A DNA stretch of 64,000 nucleotides from Straminergon stramineum (lineage: Eukaryota; Streptophyta; Bryopsida; Hypnales; Calliergonaceae). Positions 35,969-49,202 of this stretch are shown piece after piece. The DNA lies in NCBI GenBank assembly GCA_963920665.1, contig OY987269.1, positions 8,000,501 through 8,064,500 on the forward strand, given 5' to 3'. The position numbers were made by a program, and so were the translations under genes. Positions within the stretch are counted from its first letter, which is position 1. Each line of letters opens with the position of its first letter. The notes beneath the pieces are model-generated. The model saw nothing but the letters and a program-made list of their open reading frames with translations, did no database searches and had not been told where the DNA came from.

Positions 35969-36977
35969 GATTCATCGGGCATTTCGACAAGATGCCAATT
36001 ACTATTTCTAATTAAAATAAAATTTGTACTAGAAGCTAGCCCTTTTTCCTGGCATGCCAGCCCTCTTTGATTTGAGCTGGCCTGTTAATTCTCCACCGCC
36101 CCCTGCCATCTGTGATCTGTGGGAGAGAGAAGGAGGGTTGGTTCAGTCAAAAGAGTTAACATAACGTCTTCAGTTGTTCTCATTCAACTGAATGTCGGTC
36201 TTTTCAGCCAGTGGAAGTGATGGACCCCCAATATTTGAATTGGGTTTTGGTGCAAATTACGACTCTTTCTAGGCTTGGACTAAGCTTAACTTAACTTCAG
36301 TTCCATCATTTAGTGTACTTAGAGGCAGGAAATTTGCAGGGATTACAGTACAGTACAGAGAAGCAAAGTTGTGTCTTTAATTTATTTTATTTTTTAAAAG
36401 TTCAGTGACACACACTCAGGGACACAAAGTTCAGTTTGTTTTTTTAAAACAAAACTGCATGCTGTAAGTTAAGTTAAGCTTCTATATGAATGATATCCTC
36501 TCTGACATGAATGTGTCTGGACGTCTGCTCCGTGCAGATATGTCTTTGCGACCGTTCCAGATGGATCATATGGATACGTTCAGTTCCAAGGCCAAATATT
36601 GGTATTCTGCACCTGTCCACGTGAACCTGTTTAGGACCCATAACTCCATAAATTAACGTTTAGTTCAGTTTAGTTTAATACCGTTGGTTTTCAAAAGAGA
36701 AAATGGAAGACCGTTTTCTGTTCTGTTCTGTTCTGTGCTGCATGGGTTGATATCTTCAAGGCTGTTTCTCTCAGATTCCATCCCAGGTGGGAGAGTAGAG
36801 TGAGCAGAGTGTTTGAGGCCCATGGCTTGAAGTTGTTCAGTTCCAACAACAGGCTTTTCAAGTAGTTATGTGACCATAAACCTAGAATCTGAACAGCTGC
36901 ACATAACTTACTTCACAGATTTATCCTACAAGTGCATATGGCACTAATCTTCTAAAGTTCCACTATTCAGAAGCAAG
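35969..36977. other. mixed-composition stretch without a recognised gene
   Basis: GC-richer patches alternate with AT-rich ones. A 56-codon frame (ATG 36493 area to TAA near 36655; MNDILSDMNVSGRLL...) has coding-like composition but no recognised family. Several AAGTTAAGTTAAGC-type motifs and a (TTCTG)4 run at 36716-36736 are present. Confidence 0.3.
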
Positions 36978-37250
36978 GCTTTTTCTTTCATTTTTTATGA
37001 AGTGCCAAAGTGGCAATATAAAATGTTATAGTGGTGCTCCAAATTTCAACATTCACTCACATATTGGATAGAAAATATCAAATTAGCAAATATCACATGT
37101 TCATAATTATGTTTTCATCCACAACCTGAAGATTTCATTCAAGATTATTTTTTTATTAGAAGTTTATTGGCGAAAAATTTCATGGCATGTTGCCATTTTT
37201 TAGCCAAATCATTTTTTTTGGTGCAATCTAGCACCAAAAAGCAAAAAAAA
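36978..37250. repeat. 270-bp dispersed repeat, copy 2
   Basis: Direct-orientation partner of 27590-27862, sharing TTTTTTATGAAGTGCCAAAG, a GATAGAAAATATC block and a TTGCCATTTTTTAGCC block. Confidence 0.75.
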
Positions 37251-37396
37251 GGTCTTATTCAAAAGTACTTGAGGCTAAAATATTATTGGATTATAGTATT
37301 TGTACACAAGATTTATGTGTCATGACACTAATTTGATTTTATCAGTGGGTGTGACACTAATGTTGCAAGCTCACTCTTGGAGTAAATCAATGCAAG

Positions 37397-37897
37397 TTAA
37401 CCCTTAAGAAGTTTATGGGTCCCTAGAGTGACTTGAAGACACTTTGGTCCCTTGAGTGACTAAGAAGCATTTTAGTAGGAGGTTCAACTTTAGATGTGTT
37501 TTCTAAAACTTTTTTTTGCTATTTTTTGACATTTCAAAAGACATTTTGCAAACATATTGAGTCAATTGAATGATATTTTCTTTCTCTAATGTGTTTGTAT
37601 GTTGGTTTTGAAGCACTTTATAGTTTTAAGTTTTTTCATTTGAGTAAGTTTAGAAATCAAATTTCACCTCTAAATGTGTTTCTAGGAAAATTTCTCCATC
37701 CTTTTTCAACTTTAAAACATTATAATCTTGCAATCCATGTGACCAAATGACTCCAAAATTGATTCACGTCACCTACAACATGTACACTACAAGATTGTAC
37801 GATTGAGATTTCTTTACTTTTGTAACATTTAGACCTATAACACTTCATAAGCAATGATTTTTTTAAAGCCAAAAGGCATTAAACATTTAGGGGTAAA
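37397..37897 (-). mobile_element. 0.5-kb TTAA-type element, degraded
   Basis: Left TTAA-CCCTTAAGAAG; right CATTTAGGGG followed by TAAA. The ends alone are weak. Support comes from an internal block (about 37700-37795: AACATTATAATCTTGCAATCC, then CTACAAGATTG) that is shared, in one orientation or the other, with the 0.95-kb and 2-kb TTAA elements. Confidence 0.45.
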
Positions 37898-38575
37898 TGC
37901 ACTATCTTTTTAGGATTATTTGATGCCTTGTCAATGTGTATCTCCGTGTATACTCTGACAACAAGGGGATATTTTAGCATTGAGAAGGATGAAGAACCAC
38001 CATGCCGAAGGGTTGAGATTGGAAGGAGGTATACAATGAATTATATTGCCCCCTTGACATTGAAATTATGAGATTGATGTTATTATTTCCCAAGTCCACA
38101 TGACAAAAGTCAATGAATTATTTTCCACTCAATCCTTGATAAAAAAAATCTTGCTCAAGTTTCTTACATCTACAATTGAACACAACCTTCTTCTCATTGT
38201 ATTGGCTAAATAAAAACTCTGTGGTAGTTTTTTCAAGCACTTTTCCTTGGGACATTCGCTTGTTCACCTCTTATTAGTAAGGTAACCCAACCTATGATAG
38301 GCAAATCATCCATGACAGACACCTAGGGAATGACTCCATTACAACCTTGCATCAACCCATAATGAACTTTTTTCAAAAAATGAGATTTGGGCTCTATTAA
38401 TTTGAGTTAGTAGCCACAACCAATGCCTTGGATGATGGTGATGGAGTGATTAGTGACTACAATAGTAACTTCCACTTTTTGAGTATAAATCCATCGCAAA
38501 AAGTGACTTTTTTAGGCCTTCATGTTGTTGCCGGGTTAGGAAACATTGTAACTACTTTAGGTTTGTTAACCCTTG
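37898..38575. other. gene-free stretch
   Basis: AT-rich with no supported gene. 38220-38510 is slightly richer in codon-like sequence but has stops in all frames. Confidence 0.4.
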
Positions 38576-38795
38576 AATGACGCGACGGATGATTATTGTC
38601 CGATGAATGACAAGGAATTCTCTTGTGTAGGATAGAATTGCAACTATTCATCCTTGGAATTAGGGGTGGAAAGGAAAGATCTTCTACAGTAGTTTGACTC
38701 CCAATGAGTATTTCTAGTTTTTCTAAAGTGGATGATGTCATATGGTTCCAAAATGGTTGATTTCCATGGTCACCAACCCGGCGTTCAAGGGTTAA
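38576..38795. mobile_element. 230-bp TTAA MITE, copy 2
   Basis: TTAA-CCCTTGAATGACGCGACGG at the left end, GCGTTCAAGGG-TTAA at the right end. Same internal blocks and orientation as 26491-26724 and 40755-40987. Confidence 0.82.
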
Positions 38796-40754
38796 ACGAC
38801 CATTATAGATTCCCCTTTTGTTTATTTTGGAAATAGTCTACAAGCCCTTTTGGACCAATTGGGCAAACACACTTCAAAAATTCACAACAAATTCATACTT
38901 TATCCCCCCAAAATAAAATTTCAACTGCTCTTCCCATTTTGAATTCCCCCTTTTGGAAGGCATCCCAGTTATCAGGTATCATACTTTGGGAATGAAGGAC
39001 AACCACATGGGCCAACAAGGAGTCCAAAAAAGGTCCTGACCAATGAGAGAGGTCTCAGGGGGGGGAGGTCAGGTTTCCCTCTCAAAGAAGTTCAAATTGG
39101 TATAAAAAGAAAGAGACACACTTGTTGTTGTTTTTTTGTTTTTTTTGTTTTTTTTAAACACGTGGACAATTTCCGTCGAAACCACACTTGTTTTGTTGTT
39201 TGCTCTGTCTGTCACCAAAACCGTGATGACGGCTCCACAGATGCTTGAATGAGGTCTTTTGGATCTTATCATTGGGATGTCCAAATGAATAATAAGTCCG
39301 ACAAACAAACAATCTGTCATATTATTTTGCTTCTTCCATTCTACAGTACTACTAACATCCTACCTACATTTGTGAAGTGGACACGAACTAATTGGCAAAC
39401 CAAACTAGAAATCAGAATTATTTTGGTTTCTTTGGAAAAGTTTTGGGGTACAAGGACCGAGGTGCACGAATGTGTAAAATGGAGTTATGAACTTTTGTAA
39501 TCAAATTTTAGGCCTTTCTATCTACATAATTTTCAATCTTTGGTAAACATCAACTTCTGCTTAGTACAAAATTTACAAGATTCTTCAGCAGGAAGAAAGA
39601 AAGAAAATTCTTTTTGGAAATTACAAAGTAAATACAGGTTTCATGAATTTCTCAGTTTTATAGAGTGAAATATTACTCCGTTCTAACTAAAATAAAACCC
39701 AAATATTTTCTGTTTCATATGTCTCTTGAAAAATCTCCAAATACAACTTAAAGATGTAAACTAAAAACAATCGGTAATTAACTTGGTAACAACCCACCAA
39801 ATGAATTATATCACTTCCATCCAAATCTTCTTTTTCAACACACACACTCTTTAATATCACATTCTAGTACGGAGTACCATATATACGTTATACAACATTG
39901 TTAATAAAACGTGCTGATGACTTTCCAAAACATTGATTGAAAGTCCAAGAATAGAGGCTCACCAGCTGCCAGGAATGATTGTTTGCGTGAGCGAAGTGGC
40001 GGGGGAGGTTGGACTACCTTCGATTCCCCGTCCGTCGAGAAGAACATTCCTTCCTTCATATTTGGCTTGTTCTCATGTTAAAAATGAAACCATATAACTT
40101 ACTTACAATGTGAAAATCCAAACTTTTGTAGCATCCAAAAAATAAAAAGCAAAAGCATAATTATATGACGTTGCTTATGTTTTAAAATACCTCCAGAAGT
40201 GTTCATATGATTGAACAAGTTTCCACATGTGTTTGGAATTTCTGGGGTCTTGAGCCGGGGACAGAAAAGAGTTTCAAGTGCAGAGCTGGCAGGCAGGCAG
40301 GCAGGCGAATCGGAAATTAATATGCCAAAAACTCTCGGAATCCAAGAGAGGAATGGCAGAAGAAATCAGACTTTGGGAGGATGTCGAATCCATGTGCTTG
40401 AGATTCAATCAACTGCAGATACCCAACAGCATCCAAATGACCTGCAGTGGGGGACTCGCAGTGATCCCCAAACTGGCTAAATTTCGCTCAGTTGCTACTT
40501 CAATTTTTCATGCCCTCAGCGTCAAATGGAAAAAAAAATGAAAATTCAGAAATGAATATTTGGCTAATTTCCTTGAACCCATTCAGGGATCGCTGTTGGG
40601 GAGGGGAGAACAGATGGGTTAGTTCATTGTTAGCTGGTGGAATTGGATGAAAGAAAACAGTTGCAATTTGAAAACAATAGCAAAAATCTATAAAATTTAT
40701 ATTTGGATTGAAAAAATAGAGAATAGATTAGACTGGGTACCTAGAAAATATGGT
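38796..40754. other. gene-poor stretch with a GC islet
   Basis: AT-rich apart from 39960-40050 and 40210-40540. The latter holds a (GGCA)n run at 40288-40305 and an 87-codon open frame (40278-40541) whose middle part (EEIRLWEDVESMCLRFNQL) looks coding-like, but I recognise no family. Confidence 0.35.
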
Positions 40755-40987
40755 TTAACCTTTAAACATCGAAGCGGACATTTTGTGTCCGATGAATGAC
40801 AAAGAATCTCTCTATGCAAGATATAATTGCAACTATTCATCTTTCGAATTTTGTGCGGAAAGGGGAGATCTTCTATAGTACTTTGACCTCCAATGAGTAT
40901 TTTTTATTTATTTTTAAATGCAGATGACATCACACGGTTCCAAAAGAGAGGATTTCCATGGGCACTAGTCCATCCTTCAAGGGTTGA
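40755..40987. mobile_element. 230-bp TTAA MITE, copy 3
   Basis: TTAA-CCTTTAAACATCGAAGCGG at the left; CCTTCAAGGG-TTGA at the right, with one base of the flank decayed. Closest by eye to copy 1 at 26491-26724. Confidence 0.8.
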
Positions 40988-40990
40988 TAT

Positions 40991-41245
40991 CTATACCTTA
41001 AGTTAGGTTGTTTTGTTTTTTACGTTGAGATCTCATGGACCACATGTCCCCTGGCCGCGGGCTTGGTATTGTTGGAAAGCCCTTGATGAGGAGAGGTGCA
41101 CGGGCTTTGTTTTGTGAAGTTTCAACCTATGGTGTGAAAGTTATTGATTTCCAAAGTTTTTATGAACAAAAAAATTTAAAAAAATACTTTTACTTTGATT
41201 TTGATTGTGGCAAGGGCAAAGGGAAAGGGCACACTAGTGGGAATT
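40991..41245. repeat. dispersed repeat (GTGTGAAAGTTATTGATT family)
   Basis: Shares TAAGTTAGGTTGTT, a GTTGGAAAG(C) block, a TGCACGGGCTTTGTTT block and GGTGTGAAAGTTAT with 54692-54900, and partly with 54930-55060. Non-coding. Confidence 0.65.
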
Positions 41246-43065
41246 GAAGGAAAGTGGTTGGTCAAACTCAAAAAAATATCCCACATTGCTTGGAATTATA
41301 GCAACCACGGCAGCCCACAACACACTGAAAGTCAAAATTTTCAATTGCAAGTTATTTGTAATAGAATCTTCCTGCTGTTTCCGCTTCTGGGTGCCGTCAT
41401 TGAAAAGATAGACTTGGAGCAATGGAAATTGTCCATGTGCTTCAAAAAAAAAATGAAAAAATAGACTTGGATGAAGCATCTTTTGATACAGCTCATAGAA
41501 CTGCACTTTATTTTGGATAGATAGATAGATAGGTAGTAAGTTATAATAAATTTGATCCTCTTTGCAAAAAGAGAAGATCAATAAGAATTGTTTTATAAAA
41601 CAAATGGTACATACAGTAACTTAATATGTACAGTACTGTACAATGATTTTGCCTTACCCAGGAATTAGAGTTGGCAACTCTTGCCAAATATTTGAATATT
41701 TTTAGGAAAAGAATTTTCTTTTTCTTTTTTTTCTTGAAACATGGACAATTTCCATTGAAAAGGGAAACCATACAGCAAACCAGAGAGCAAGCCCTTGGTG
41801 GAAATTTTTTGTTTTGTTTTGATTTTAAGATTAGGAAAAGAATTTTGATAGTTGCTGTAAGTTAACTCAGAATATTTCCCAAGGTTCACTTTTTCTTCAA
41901 TCAAATTTCTTTTTGTTGAAAAAGAATTTTCCAAAGAAATTTGAGCATCTATTATTAAGACTATTTTTTTTGCCAATCATGACAACCTGGTAGACAGAGA
42001 AATTGAGTAGTACTACGAGTGAGGGGAAGATTAGCGTCACCTAGAAATTGGTAGAAACTAGTACAATGTAGTAATATTTCAACAATTTTTGTTCTTTCAA
42101 ATTGCAATTTTAGTTCAAATGACTAAATTATTTTTTTTTTGTGATTCTCAATTTTGGATCCCTTGAAGCTTTTGGATATAATGCCAAATGTCTCCCACTT
42201 CTCACGGTGAGTAATAAGTTCAAAGTACTTTCAATTATGGTGATTGTAAGCAGGAAAGGAGGGACTGATCAGGGAGTGTTTTGGCAAGGGACGTACAGTT
42301 AAGTAATCAAGCAACTAATAAAACTGCTACTGTAGGTAGGTAGGTAGGTAGGTAGCCCCAATGTCTGTAACGATCCGCCTCACTCCACCAGGACAATCAC
42401 TCAAGTGCACTCACTCCGCTTGAATGTTTAACTTACTTCTCCAATTCCTCTTCACCTCATGAAACCTGAAACCCCAAAAAATTGAGAAAAAAAAAAGAGT
42501 AATTTCAATACATATAAGGACTTCATCTCGATGCCTTATTAAACCTTGACACACACAAACACACACCAAGAAAAAAGAAGGAAAAACAAACAAACTCCCA
42601 TACATACAAGGACTCCATATTAGATGCCTCGTGAACCTTGAAATCCAAAAAATGAAGAAAGAAAAAAAGAAAAGAAAAAAGGGATTAACTTGTGTACATC
42701 CATTCAAGGACTCCATCTAGAAGTTGTCCGTGCGTAATCCACCTCTGATGATATTCTCTAGAATGTTGCAGTACCACATGGCCAGAGTCACTCATAATAG
42801 GAAAATCGTATGCCTGCATGAGGCGAAACCTACGCGACAACGCAGATGATTTCGATCTGAAACTTGATCATTTAGCATGATCGATTGAGTGGTGATAATT
42901 TGACCTCACAAGAGATCTGGTGATTGATTTTATTGGCTCACTCATGATTCATTCAAGTGAAGATGATGGATTCAAGCAACACTTGATCATATGGTTGGAT
43001 ATATATGAGTGAGTGTACAATTGGAAAAAAATTAAAAGGCTTTTGTTTGGTTTGGTTTTCAAAGT
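41246..43065. other. AT-rich stretch with microsatellites
   Basis: No supported gene. Tetranucleotide runs include (ATAG)n at 41516-41535 and (TAGG)n at 42332-42355. Confidence 0.45.
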
Positions 43066-44019
43066 TTACCCCCTAAATGTCTTTGACTATGTTTTCACTA
43101 AAAATGCTCCAAAACTGCCATTTCTAGTACAAGTACCAAATTTTAGAAGAAAATACATTTTTGGACAAATGTAATCATAGGATCTTGTAGTAATCTGGTT
43201 TAAGAATATGTGAAAAAATTTCAAAAATTTTCATCGTGTGGATTGCAAGATATCAACACTTGAAGTGACATAAAGCCTTTTTTTGGCTTTGCAAAAACCT
43301 GGGCAAATGCACTTCACAAGGTCATATCATTATGAAAAAAATTCCAAAATGATGGTAACTCTTTTGATTCATTCATCAATTCATGTTGGCTACATACTTG
43401 AAAAAGTTTAGATCATTTGGAATTGTACAACATATAGGAAAAAATTAGTAAGTAGAAAGAAGTAGAGAATGATTCAAAATACTAAATTGTTGATCATTTA
43501 TTTATGGAATTGAAAAATGCCAATCTCAATGGTTATTATCTTGTAATAAATAATATACACCTCATGCTTTTATTTTTTTTCAAAAAACATTGAAAATTGA
43601 GTTATATAAAGGTCTTCAAAGTTTATTTTAGAATAGAGATTCCATTACTACCCACGAACTACCCACAACTAAAACCCTTCATAACTTTCATCTCATAAAT
43701 CAAAATGGAATGATTCAAAGCTTTCCGCCTATATATAAATCTAGAAAATCAATTTCAAATTTTTATTTTAAAAAAAATTGATTTAAAAAAAAAAAAATTT
43801 GCCGCCCAAGCTGCCCGCCAAGCAATAAAAACTACATATCGTACAATAACTTTTTGACCATGTATTCAAAAGTTATGAAAATTTTTGGGCCTTAAAGCTA
43901 CTCCTTGGGCACATGTTGTGTGAAAATTTCAAAGAAAAAAACTAAAAATTCCATTTGTACCGAGCTGCCCTAAATCACTATGTTTCCAAAAAACACCGTT
44001 TTGATCCTTTAGGGGTTAA
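43066..44019. mobile_element. 950-bp TTAA element, copy 2
   Basis: Left end CCCCTAAATG preceded by TTAC (43066-43069), right end CCTTTAGGGG-TTAA (44016-44019). Collinear over its whole length with 4225-5177, with scattered substitutions and no internal rearrangement. Non-coding. Confidence 0.82.
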
Positions 44020-45107
44020 AAAAAAGTTGAGTCCAAGAATTGAATCAAGCAACACTTGATATGGCTGGATATGAGTGAGTATAGAATTTGGAAAAATTCA
44101 AGGGATTTTGTTTTGTTTTTGTTGTGTGTTCTCAAAGTTTTCAAAAGTTTGAGTAAAAAGCAGTGACACATTGATTCTAGCAATGCTTTATATGTCTGGA
44201 TACAAAACTGCATACAAATGGAAATCAAAGGGCTGAAATTGTTTTATTTTCTGGGGTTTAGTCATCTTCTTTTTTCAGTTATTGTTATAACTTCAACATT
44301 TTCAAAAGTTTGAGTGAAAAGCAGGCAATAAACACATTGCTTGCTTGATATATCTGCAGCAGCAGCAGGCAGGGAGCAAGTGAGGGGGCTGGATGATGCT
44401 CATGACCACTTAAAAATCCAGACAGTTAAGTTACATTAGTTAAGTTATGTTAACGTTAGTTGATGGCAATCTACAACACAAGGGAGGAGCTAGCGAGAGG
44501 ATCCCGCAGTACAGTGGGGTGTGATTTGCAAATCTGCATGAAGACGCTTACGCTTACGCTTAACTTAACGTTGGCCAGGGCAGGCCCTGACTGATCAACT
44601 GACAAAAAAATTGCAAGGCAGGCAGGCAGGCAGACGAAGAATTGGGACAGATGGCCTGATCAGTTGAATGGGTTTTGGATCAATAACTCAAGGTAACTTA
44701 ACTTAAGCTTTCAGTTGTGTTGGTTTTCAAAATTTTAATTTTGGCATGAATTCGCCCGACCGGGCCTGGATGGATTACTGAGTGTCCTGCAGCAGCTCCG
44801 GGCCTGGCACACTCGAACTTCCCCATGTGGGTGATCCGGGTGCCTGCGGGCGGTTGGGTACCAGAGGTGTGATGGGATGAATGAATGAATGAATGCCATG
44901 CTCTGTCTTCCCACCCCACTAGCTAGCATAGCATCATTCAAAAAAGAAGATTGACAACTTGAAGATTTATGTACTTTCTCTGTCCAGTTCTAAAATGATC
45001 CTCAATCCGGTTGGACAAAATGTTTGGGATTAGTTAAGGCTGAAAATAATGTTATTTCAACCCGTTTTTAAGTCCTTTAAAGAAGTTGTAGTCGGATTTA
45101 GCAAAGG
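44020..45107. other. gene-free stretch with GC islet and TTAAC-rich motifs
   Basis: 44340-44940 is GC-richer, with a CAG run (44358-44372), (GGCA)n at 44615-44633 and (GAAT)n at 44877-44896. Several GTTAAGTTA or CTTAACTTAA motifs cluster at 44425-44460, 44550-44575 and 44690-44710. Frames here have no recognised domain. Confidence 0.4.
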
Positions 45108-45347
45108 TATTATTTAACATGTGAATATGAAAATTATTGTGAGTATGTGAGCATGTGAACCTTGAGCATGTCTATAAGTAGATATCCTACAACTATTGAA
45201 GGTGCTTATAATATAAACAACTATACTATAGGTATCTAGAACATAGGTATCTTACAATCATGGAAGGTTTTTGTAATATAGATCAATCATGTGTATAATC
45301 TTCTAGGCTCATGTGCTCATGATCCTAGGCTTAGATAATAGCAACCC
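45108..45347. mobile_element. GAGCCTAG-end MITE, copy 3
   Basis: Left ATTGTGAGTATGTGAGCATG; right reverse complement GGGTTGCTATTATCTAAGCC. Same centre composition and length class as the copies at 27128 and 31605; the left terminus is the most decayed. Confidence 0.68.
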
Positions 45348-46911
45348 TCTCCATTCACTAAATCTTCAAGAACATAAATGATTATTTTTTAGCAATCGGA
45401 AGATCATTTGGGGATGGAGGGAAGCAACCATCATATAGGTAGACAACCAATTGAACTTGGGAGCAACAAGTTGGTATAGCAAATATTGAATGCTCTCCTA
45501 CAAATTGAGTCAAGATCATCAAATCTGAGAGATATATGTCTCTCTTAGAAAGTTAATGGTGAATGCAACTATGACTGTGAACGACCTTCATTCTTTCCAG
45601 ATGCCATGCACCCAAATTGGAGTGAAATACACACTGGTAATTGTAATTAGCTAAAGCCACTATAATTTTTTTCGTCTTTTAGCTAGCTTTTGAAGTAGTT
45701 TGTTTTCTTTGTCCAATGTCTAAACTTTTAGTTTTGGGGGGTACCTATCCAAAGTACTCTTGAATGCACTTCCAATGATAGAATCTTCAAGTTATAATTT
45801 GAAAGTAGCAAAAAGTGAGAGTTGTATTTGGTAGAGTAGTTACTTATATGAGACTATTGAGGACGCCCAAAAAATACTGTTGAATACCAAATTGTGGTTT
45901 GAAATTCCACTCATTTTCACTACTCTCCTTCTAATCTTCTATGATCCTTATAAATAGCTTCTTTAATTTAAAATATAGCCAAATCATTACAATTCACATG
46001 TAATTTAATAACTAATAGAAAAATTAAAGTTTTAGAAAAAATAATCAAGAACAACCACACTCAATTGTTGAAAGTTTATGAATGGATTGCTTACTTCATC
46101 TAAGATAAAAATGTTTTATGTATATCTGTTGAGTGGTATGAATTTATAATGATCCTTTGAAAAGCCAATAATCATTTCTTCAACAAAGGTTCAAATTCTT
46201 TTTTATTGATTGTCGAAGCACTATATTCATTCCAATAAAAATGAAATTTTCTTTTAGAATTATAATATATACTTCTTTATTAGCTAAAATTTTTTAGCAA
46301 TTGAGTGCAATTGTTAAAATTATCATTATTGTTCTCAAAGAAAATTATTTCTGAATTTTGTCTTTATTTTTAAATTATTTCAAATTATTCAAATACATTA
46401 TTTTTGATACAAAACTAATAATATAAATGGTTAGAATATTGATCATATGCTCCAAAAAAATAAAGTAGATTACGACTCTCAAATCCCATATTGTCATACT
46501 TACTAGACTCTCAATATGTACTTATGATTGACATTTAATCATCTTGATTATGATTGTCTTTAGATAACTTATAAGAAATGATTCTATACTTTAGGTGGTT
46601 GAAAGGGGGATGAACTCATCAACCCCTCCAATTTTAATGCATCTTTTTGGATATTTATTCTACTACAAATGATTTTCCTTGCAATTTGGTTTAATTTTTT
46701 AATGTTTACAAGGAAGATTGAAATTAGGATAATAAATGTTCCCTTTTAGTAGAATCGATTTAAGGTGAACTTCATGTTTTTCATTCATATTTTCTCCATT
46801 GATTAAGAATATTTAAATTCAGAAAATATCCCAAATCTATGGAATTGTACACTTCTTGAATTTTGATAGAAATTACAAAGCTCCAATGAAAATGCAATAC
46901 ATTACCCCCTA
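45348..46911. other. AT-rich gene-free stretch
   Basis: Very AT-rich and no gene is supported. Confidence 0.45.
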
Positions 46912-47453
46912 AATTGTTGCAATGTTTTGAGACTCCACAATGCTTGTTTTGGAAGTCATACTTTGATCTTCATCAAGACTTTCAAATTTTTTTGATGAAT
47001 CTAACTATAGGATCTTTAGTTAAGATGATTAAATACATCCTTCTAGAATTTGAAGTAAAAATCTCCATTGACTATAAAATTGTAATGCCAACACTTCAAA
47101 AACACAAATTCTTTAGCCCTTTCTATGGTATAATTTGTATGTCAACATTTTTGGTTAAATGTTTGTATCAACGACACCTCTCATATTTTCACAACTTGTG
47201 GGAAAATGAGGTTAGAATACATAGAAAACTAGTTAGCCTTAAAAAAATCTCATAAATTATCTTTTAAAAATAAATCAGTGAAAGGAAATCTAGGACGAAA
47301 AAAAAAATTCTATTAATTTCGATTTGAAATTTTCAAGTGTCAATCCCAAGGGTGAATTTTTTATTTTATCTAGAAGTGTAAAGACTAGATTTTAGTGATT
47401 TCAAAGAATTTTAGTTCTGTGAAACTTTAGTAGTTCTAAGTTTTAGGGATCAA
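46912..47453 (+). mobile_element. 0.54-kb TTAA-type element, degraded
   Basis: Left TTAC-CCCCTAAATTG, right TTTTAGGGATCAA. The ends are imperfect. Internally it keeps ACTATAGGATCTT (near 47003) followed by an ATTGTAATGCCAACACTTC block, the same order as in the 0.95-kb and 2-kb elements, which supports family membership. Confidence 0.45.
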
Positions 47454-49202
47454 AGTGACTAGATTCAATATATGAAATGAATCAATGTAGTTTACATGTG
47501 CAGGTATTTGAGGGAATGTATAAGAAGAAAGAAATGTTGTTTTTTGTAAAAATATTTTAATATTCTAGTATTACAAGCCAACTCTACTACATGATTAGTA
47601 TCGATCTAATATCCTTTGGCAACATTTGGAATCAAAATTGAGTACAAAACAACTATTTAAGTAGTACGGTAGGAGGATCAACAAGAAATTCTATTCCATA
47701 GGTAAGAACCATCTTATATTTGGGGCAAGATCCCATGATGTCAAATTTTATTGTAATTTTTGAAACTTTTCTTGAAGGTAACAAAGCATAGAAGCTTTGT
47801 ACGAATATAATTTTATTTCATTTGGTTCCCCAAAGAAAAAACTATGCCATCTAAAGCACAAAAATGTTTGAGCCTAGGCAACAAGAAAAAACTTAGATTC
47901 ATTCCATTTTGAATAGTGAGGTGAAAGTTATGAAGAGTCTTTTTTAGTAGGCAATATAGGCATCATCTCAATAAAATATCATATGGGATTTGTTTCTAAA
48001 CTCAATATTCACAATTTTGTGAGATGAAAATATTCATAGGATGTAGGTTACTTGCAAGAACAATCTCATTGTTACGATTTGACATGTTTCATGATTTTAT
48101 TTCCCTTTCCATCATGTACCTATATCTATTTAACAATTTTGTTTGAATTATCCATTTTTTGCCATCTACAATTAACAATAGGACCTTAAGTGAACAACAA
48201 CCTAATTTTGCCATTTACTTTTGGGCCTTGAATGGTCACATAGATTTAGAGAGAGCAACTAATAGAAGGCATTTTGTGCTTCAAGCGAGTCCTTTGATTG
48301 GACTCTAATGATTTGTAGGTACCCTATGCTTCTAACTTAGAAAATTCATAAAATATTACGTGAAGTCAAAAAATTATGAAGTGACTTGTGTTGGACTTCC
48401 CTTGATAAAATTGTTAAAAATTGGAATTTGACCATTGAAAATTGTAGAAGAAGTGTTGCTTTTAGTTGTTGCAACCTTTGTCCCTCCAATCTAAAAGAAT
48501 ATGACTACTACATTGGTAGACTACCGGTATGTAACGAAAACAAATTCAATCCACTAATGCAAATCCACATTGACAACCATGGTCTAAAATGGATTTGTAT
48601 TAAATCTGCATTGAAACTAGTACAATTATTGCTTTTAAAATAACATGGATTTAACACACAAACATTTTAGACCACAGTATTTTTCATGTGTGGTATGTTG
48701 CCACATTGACCAGTGACTCACACGCATGGGTTTAGAGGGGGAGAGGGCAATTTATTGCCCTAATGTATAGATTATGGCCACTTCACTAAAGCCAGTGCAA
48801 GGCTCATTGTTAAAAAACAACATTGCTAACAAATCAAAATCATATTTCTAAAATGGAAAGGTACCTTGGTGAGTTTGAACAAGAATGATATGTAACTTAA
48901 GGTTGGTTTATACGAAGGTAGTGATTGGTGGAAACATAGTCATATTCTAAATTGGGTTTGTACTATGGTCAACGCACATGGATGAGAAGTCCACTACGAA
49001 TCCTACATGGCCTCAATAGATAATTTTTTGTTGATTTCCAAAGCTTTCTTTTCAACCACCCCTTTAGGATAGGCTTTACAGGATTCTTGGAGCCCATGAC
49101 GAGTGAAGCTCTTACATCTATAGATTTTGTTGATTTAATTGATCTTTCAATTCACAACATTTAATCTAAAATAAAAAAGACATGGTCCAACTATGGTCTC
49201 TC
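47454..49202. other. AT-rich gene-free stretch
   Basis: No supported gene. An 85-codon frame at 48386-48643 has AT-driven composition and no recognised domain. Confidence 0.45.

Noticed and set aside
41195..41580. Opposed short frames at 41.2-41.6 kb as genes
   Set aside because: AT-rich frames on both strands, low-complexity lysine or phenylalanine runs from A/T tracts, no domain.
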